Source: Maratus speciosus
Lineage: Eukaryota; Arthropoda; Arachnida; Araneae; Salticidae
Reading direction: 5' to 3'
DNA length: 64,000 bases
Assembly (NCBI GenBank): GCA_963932465.1
Contig: OZ010791.1
Location: 154,239,915-154,303,914 of the forward strand
The notes beneath the pieces were generated by a model. The model worked only from the letters and a program-made list of their open reading frames with translations. It was not told the origin of the DNA and did no database searches. Below are positions 57,991 through 64,000 of the stretch, piece by piece. Numbering within the stretch: position 1 is the stretch's first letter; the number at the start of each line of letters is the position of its first letter. A program made the translations under genes and the position numbers.

Positions 57991-58952
57991 AGACTATCAT
58001 TTATACCACGCTATTCACTTTCGCCTTCTGTCTGCTGTGCTAGATTCTTCTTGCAGCCTGCTGAGATGATGTTGTAATAATCGAAACTGCTTAAGTGTTT
58101 AGTCAGCTAACATAAATATGTTTTTTAAGTCTCAAAACTTTTATTTAAAGTTGTCCTTTACGTGTTGGTGTTTTTTATTTATTTATTTATTTTTGAAGGT
58201 ATTTTCAGAGATTATGCGGCACGTTTGTTTACACTATCGTTTTATTTGCATAAGCATAATTATCAACGTTTTTGTCAACATATTTTGAAGCAATGTGTAT
58301 ATAATAAAATGGGTCTTATTTATTTGTTATAATTATTTTATTTATTAAGTAAAATTTCTGGTTCAAAATATGGTGGACTTGAAAGAAGGAAAAAAAAAGA
58401 TAAGGTTGGCAGCTTATGCACAAGCGTCTTTGTATTCGCGAAACTTTATTTCCTGTTTAATTGACTTCTGTAGCAGTTGTATTGCTGCCAAATACATTAA
58501 ATGTGTAACTTTCGCACAAAATTGGAAACATAGTTATATATTCATCCATAGTGTAAAAAATTTCTCGGGTTGCGAGCATTCACCATTAAAAACTATTCAA
58601 AAATGACCCTTTTTCCCTCGAAACAAAGCTCAGTTCTGATTTCATCGGTGATATGTATATGAGGACGCGAGTTTCAAAACTCGCCTTATCCAGAAAATCG
58701 AATTGTGGTAAATCGCGAAAAACTTCTGACTGCGCCCATTGGTTTTCATTGTAAACCAAGATTTTAAAATGCCAGAAATACACGATAAAATTAGATTTTT
58801 TGCAGATTGTAGTTTTTTTTTTTCCAATGCAGGTTCACCAATAGAATAGATTGATAGAGAGAACTCTATTTTTAAATTTTTGGATAAGGAGGGTTTTGAA
58901 TCTTACGTCCTCATATTATCCGACATTCTTTGATTTTCACAGACAATTTTTT
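57991..58952. other. Non-coding
   Basis: Short frames at 58370-58827 on both strands have no family signature; nothing else was seen. Confidence 0.45.
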
Positions 58953-58956
58953 TTAA

Positions 58957-59247
58957 CCCTTTGCACTCGAAGTTTTTTTTCATTCGTATTGTCAGCAACT
59001 CGAAGCGAATTTTAGTTATATCTTATTATTTTTTTAATTCTTTATGAATACAAATGTTATGATATATATATAAATTATTACATTTTGTAATCGTCCAAAG
59101 TGTGATACCTCTCGAAGCAATTGCCAATATGTAGTCTTGGCTTTTCTAGACAGGCATCACAAAATTATTTGCATTGTCTCCGTAGCGGAGCCTTGAGTTA
59201 AGACAAATTTTAAATGGATCCGCTTCGGAGCCCTCGAGTGCAAAGGG
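58957..59247. mobile_element. piggyBac MITE, 291 bp
   Basis: CCCTTTGCACTCGA at the left is matched by TCGAGTGCAAAGGG at the right, with TTAA on both sides (58953-58956, 59248-59251). CCC-starting ends and TTAA targets are diagnostic of piggyBac. Inside are repeated 'ctcgaagc' and 'gcggagcc' words. No transposase. Confidence 0.93.
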
Positions 59248-59251
59248 TTAA

Positions 59252-60900
59252 TTCTCAAAGGATTATTCTTTTATTCTTGGGTTTAGAATATCTTCTATTT
59301 CACTGTTTATATAAACTTCTTTTTTTTTTTTAACTGTCTGTTATTAACTTTTCAATTAATATCTTTTTTAGTTTTCATTGTAGTATTTGCCCCTTTTAAT
59401 ATTTTGAGTCTTTCATTTGATTGCCAAAAGTCTTGACTCCAATTTATCAGAATTCTTGCGGATTGTTTGCAATTTCTCTTTCACTAATGGGGGATAGATT
59501 TCTTGGGCAACCTTTTTCTGATGAAAAACGTGCTTAGTTTAACTAATCTGTTTTCTGATACCAGTTTCTGCCCAACAACGAAATCTGAAAGCTGACGGCA
59601 GCGCAATTGTTATTTATCTTCTGTTGTGTGAATTGCTATTTTCCCTGAACGCGTGACGTGGATATGTAATTGACTTATAGTTACTGACGTGTTTTTACCT
59701 CGTATCATGTTCTTGGTATTTTTGTTCAAATTATTTTAATGCCTTGTGCATATTAGTCGGAAAGGTTATGAACACCGATTTAGTTACAATCTTTTGAAAG
59801 AAAATTATTTTCCCAAGGCCCAAGTATGGGCGCCTACAGAACACAATCTAGGGAGAGGCAAGTGCCTTGTCCTTTTTTTCTCCCTTAAAGAATATAAACA
59901 TGAAATAAACTAAATTTAAGAATTTTTTTTAAATAAAAACTCCACGTGAAAGACAATTAAAAAAATATCAACATGTAAAACAATGCGGAAATATGACAAG
60001 TAAGACACATTAAATTTTTTTAAGCTTCGACTGGCTATATTTAAGATGAAAAATTGAAATAGTTTGTTAAACTTTTTCTCCGTCGGGTCTTCGCTCCTTC
60101 GTCCCCCCCCCCCTCCTCCCCGCTCATACTACTTTTTAACGGATGAACGTAAAAATAAAAGCAGAACTAAAATTTGTCTTCCACGAGGCATGCCCCTCCT
60201 AATGAAAAATTATTAGTTTGTCTTTTTCTTACGTTGTAATTATTTTAAATCATTTAGGAAGAATAAATTTTATTTTTACAAAATTATGAGCGAAAAGTAA
60301 ATTTAGTTAATTCAATTTTAACATCGAGGGTGGGGGCAATTGAAGTTCAAATAAGCGTAAAACAATCTACAATTATAGATTTCTCACGCCGCCCCCTAAT
60401 TGCTGTAAACTGTAGATAATTATTTCTTTAGTTTTGGATTTCGGGTTGAAGTATGTCGGTTTTAGGTCTGTTTTCAGGTTAACTTCAAATAGGATTTTCT
60501 GTATTATACTCCATAGGAGGTGCTGGATTCTAGTTAGGGATTCTACATAAGAGAGGAAGGTATGTAGGATCTCTAGTTTAGAGTAGCGCGTGTACCATTT
60601 TTCGGGCAACAAGAATTTGGACCACTTTCCTTTAGAAAATCCTTGCGGAATCCACCTCTTCTATGGCATTTGTCCAAAATAGGCTGATGTATAAAAGGAA
60701 TGTATATGTTTACATTCAAATATGTAGTTCTTCCCCTTCCACCCGGAACCGATGAACAAGAACCAAATATAAAATGAATAAAAATGATATTAATAATAAG
60801 TCGATCCGACCCACAACAAAAATTAAAAGCCAACATGACCTGATATACAAGACAAACCTTTTTTTGTGGAGGACCTTCGACTGTTAATATTTACCATACT
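59252..60900. other. Non-coding
   Basis: A C-rich tract lies at 60102-60122. Two minus-strand open frames (60373-60836) overlap and have no recognised family. Confidence 0.45.
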
Positions 60901-60943
60901 ACGGGGGCTCGGCCCCTTACGAGCTACGCTCGCCAACCCCCGT
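60901..60943. repeat. G/C-rich compound hairpin
   Basis: ACGGGGG pairs with CCCCCGT across the segment, and CGAGC pairs with GCTCG inside it (gagctacgctc). Such G/C-rich stem-loops are found near transposon ends; no partner end was identified. Confidence 0.6.
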
Positions 60944-62070
60944 TCAGACACTGCAGTCTCTAAAAGCACGCTAATTTGATCGGCTTTGAAAAGATTTTGT
61001 AAGATTGAATTATAATTTAAAAAACAGTGACGATCTCCCTATAAACGGGTTTCTATTTATTTCTCTTTGATTGGGGACTTTTAAGGAAAAATCAACTGCT
61101 GTTAAAAGATACAATGGCTGTTTTCGTCTTTGATTAAATAAAATCAGTTAAACATTTCAAAATAAGCTCATATTAATGAATTAAGTAAACAGAGTCTTTG
61201 TCTCCCGGAATTTTTTTACAAAGCGAAAAGAAAGTTCTTTTAAATAAGACATTTTAAGCGGGCTCTCATTTCAAGCACACAAGTCGTATGTTTGTTGTTC
61301 AATAAATAAATAAATAAATGAAAGACATTTTAAATGTATCGTTTTTAATCTGACTTAATTTTCACCAAACTTTTCTTTCTTTTTTAATAGTGACGTGAAA
61401 ATACTTTTGTTAGAAATGAAATATTATTTGCGCTGTCCTAACAAACGTAGTCGAAAAGATCATCTCAAAATATCAAATAAATGTCTCGCGCAATTTTTTA
61501 ATTTAAACCGTTTTGCAATATTATTATTTAAGTTCCTGCTTTTTATACGTAATTATTTAATTCTAATTTGAAAGTTTTTTTTCTGTTTATAATAGTCACG
61601 TGTAAAGAAATCTTTAATTTGAAGCAAACATTATTGTTTGCGCTGGCTGTTTATACAGTTGGCAACAGTTTAAATTAATACCATTTTCTAAAATAAGTAA
61701 AAAATATCTCTCGAAATGCTGAAAATTTGAATTTAAAATAGAAATAAAACCTCAAAAAATGAGTTAAATTAAAAAAAAAAATAGTCTGCACACCGGGAAA
61801 TTCAAACGTATAAAATGATCTAAAAATGAATTAATTCCCATGTATGGTTTTTGCTCCTATAAAACTTTTTTAATGGAACTATTTTGTCCAAATTTAAATA
61901 TTAACGGGGAAAGACCTCCGGTCACAAAAAATTCAAAACCGGCGACGGTGACAGCGTAAATTACTACTTTTTTAAATAGAGAGATTTATTTAATTTTTAG
62001 AAACAGGGGTTAATACTATTTGGAAGGTGAAGCGAAAATGAAATTCTGATGTCATTGTCCGTATCTTTAT
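60944..62070. other. AT-rich non-coding
   Basis: No gene or element end recognised. An AAAT microsatellite lies at 61301-61321. Confidence 0.45.
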
Positions 62071-62930
62071 TACTTTCTTCTATCTTCAATAGAAGAAAGT
62101 ATTGTAATCAAAATTTTTTTCGACTTCCGCTTTCGAGGTATTTACACGTTTTAGGGGTCAGAGATAACAAAAAACATGTTTATACAAAATGTCTGTCTGT
62201 CCGTGTGTCGCCATTGTACCATCAAACATTGTATGAAGTTATGCATAGAATTGAACAATTTTTAAGTTTTTGGCTCTGGCAAGCAGGTCCTCCCTGAATT
62301 TGGAAAAAATTCACCGGTAGGGAACTCTGTAATAGCGATTTTTGCGCATTTTGAATATTTTACCATCGAAAAGTGTATGAAGTTATGCATAAAATTGAAC
62401 CAAATTTTTTGTGTATGTTTGTGGCCATGGCAAGAAGGTCCTCTCTGAATTTGGAAAAATTCCGCCGGTAGGGGGCGCTGTAATAGCTATTTTTGTGATT
62501 TTTAATATTGTACCATCGAAAAGTGTATGAAGTTATGCATATAATTGAACCAATTTTTTTGTGTGTTTTTTGGCCATGGCAAGAAGGTCCTCTCTGAATT
62601 TGGAAAAATCCACCGGTAGAGGGCGCTGTAATAGCGATTTTTGTGCATTTTGAATATTGTACCATCGAAAAGTAAGTGTGTGAAGTTATGCATAGAATTG
62701 AACCAAATTTTTTGTGTATGTTTTTGGCCATGGCAAGAAAGTCCTCCCTGAATTTGGAAAAATTCCGCCGGAAGGAGTCGCTGTAATAGCGATTTTTGTG
62801 CAATTTTCAATATTGTATCATCGAAAAGTTTATGAAGTTATGCATAATTCTAATAAAAATATTAATAAAACTAATTAAAATGAAATATTGACATGAGATA
62901 AAAGAAAGTTTTGGGATTGGCACATCCAAC
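62071..62930 (+). mobile_element. Second HINE-like element with ~150-bp tandem core
   Basis: The left end is a perfect 13-bp-stem hairpin, TACTTTCTTCTAT/ATAGAAGAAAGTA (62071-62101), followed by TTGTAATC. The right end has one arm AAAAGAAAGT (62900-62909) followed by a stem-loop TTGGGAT...ATCCAA (62911-62929). In between are four tandem units. The order of parts is the same as at 46769-49575, but the sequences are unrelated. Confidence 0.68.
62225..62850 (+). repeat. ~150-bp tandem array, four units plus a partial
   Basis: The anchor 'agttatgcat' recurs at 62237, 62381, 62531, 62684 and 62836 (spacings 144, 150, 153, 152). Each unit has ggccatggcaagaaggtcct, ctgaatttggaaaaattc and gcgctgtaatagcgattttt. 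The long minus-strand frames over this array are repeat artefacts. Confidence 0.93.
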
Positions 62931-64000
62931 TAGTTGTGATAATCAAATAGTAATGTAGTTTTTAAGGCGAAGGCGATAAGAAACCTTTATTCATGTAAAA
63001 TTCATCAACTTTCAACTAAAAGAAATATTGTTTCAGTTATTATTAGCCTACAGAATGCATTTTTTATGGTAAAATTTTGAATCTTTTGTGTTTTAAACAC
63101 TTTGAAATGTTATTTTATCAAAATAATTTTCGAGTCGTTCCGACAACTTTTTAATGTCCGGGTGTCAGTTTTTGTTGAATGTTCTTAAAACTTCATAAAA
63201 TGTTTCTTTATGTATTCTAGCATAAAACTTAATGCTAATTTTACCATATGGTATTATTTTTTATTTGAAATTTTTGAAAATTTCAAATATTTTCTATATG
63301 AACCTTTGCACTAAAATAAACTCGCACATAATTTTGTAGTACTTAAAAAAAAAAAAAAAATAAAAATAAATAAAAAAATAAATTCCCAATGCTTATCGAA
63401 AAATTTCCGCCTTAAGATTATGATTGTAAATGAAAAATGTCTGTCAATTTTTGTTATAACTGTATTTTTTGCCTTTTTTGTTAATCCGTCGGGATGTCTG
63501 AGGTAAAAATTGATGCATACCTGGATAATTTTTAAATATAATCGTTAATTAACAAGTTTTAATTAATTATATTTTATACCTTATTTTTAATTTTGTATTT
63601 TTCATACATAAACAGCACTATGTTAATATGCCCAGCTTCAAAACACTTGGCTTATAAATAATAATAAAGCTTTTATCGTTCACTGTCGCCTTAACGCCTG
63701 TGATATCCCTCTTCCTGCTTTTATTTAAAACTTGTTGAAAACTTTCATAAATTTCTCACGTAAATAATTAGCGAAAGATTTTTTTTCTGAACTGTATTGC
63801 ATCAGTCAGCCGTGTCTTTTTCACGTTTCATCATTTACTTTGTCAACTTCCTTCATTTTACGAAAACGATTTTTAATCCCCAAACATTATAAAATGCAGT
63901 AAAAAATGCCTAGCATTTAATTCATTTTCGTGGATTTTTTCCCCCCTGAAACATTCTGGTTATTAACACAAACGTTAAATTACATGATTTGCAAAATATA
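62931..64000. other. AT-rich non-coding to window end
   Basis: Only an A/AAAT run at 63346-63381 and T-rich sequence were seen. Confidence 0.45.

Noticed and set aside
62360..62810. 147- and 102-codon minus-strand frames with repeated His/Arg/Tyr segments
   Set aside because: They simply read through the 150-bp tandem units; two frames stay open equally, with no family or splice signal.
52021..64000. Next kinase exon (acidic EEEEIKLEIN stretch)
   Set aside because: I looked for it by eye in the plus strand and found no candidate; a search tool would be decisive.

Overview
This is a strongly AT-rich, non-coding eukaryotic window from an animal, most likely an arthropod with a large, repeat-filled genome. 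A chelicerate such as a spider would fit, but that is a guess from long introns and repeat content. Only one host coding segment is recognised: a 57-bp exon at 51964-52020 (+). It encodes GRHTKTGQLAAIKIMDVTE, kinase subdomain II of the misshapen/TNIK/MINK1/MAP4K4 (germinal-centre kinase IV) family, with good splice sites on both sides. No neighbouring exon was found, so nearly all of the window is probably intronic sequence of this + strand gene.

The rest is a dense, nested mixture of mostly non-autonomous DNA transposons. Many have readable ends. hAT-type elements with 8-bp target duplications lie at 2737-3433, 6256-6971, 8336-9334, 24406-25525, 35533-36546, 38729-38973, 40244-41237 and probably 45896-46607. 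Tigger/pogo-type elements with TA duplications lie at 217, 10441-11285, 20263-22305, 26388-27099, 31253, 32985-33700 (inverted) and 42612-43040. Tc1/mariner-type foldback elements lie at 7736-8188, 8328-10432, 11556-12292, 12876-14171, 43045-43749 and 57403-57742. TTAA-flanked piggyBac-type elements lie at 46738-51591 and 58957-59247.

A 4.6-kb element at 37136-41765 carries a broken minus-strand transposase-like gene of a family I cannot name, and holds two later hAT insertions. Two elements with central tandem arrays (46769-49575, about 325-bp units; 62071-62930, about 150-bp units) share the layout of Helentron-associated (DINE-1/HINE-like) elements. Another hairpin-ended family occurs at 29848, 32274 and 44711, with a related Helitron-like insertion at 20949-22137.

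The most unusual objects are a 450-bp insertion at 19420-19869, flanked by a 14-bp direct repeat and built of two head-to-head tRNA-like units, and arrays of a roughly 30-bp GCGAATTTCGTCAAAGGATC-like repeat at several loci. I saw no rRNA, CRISPR array or complete autonomous transposon. No LTR or LINE gene was recognised.
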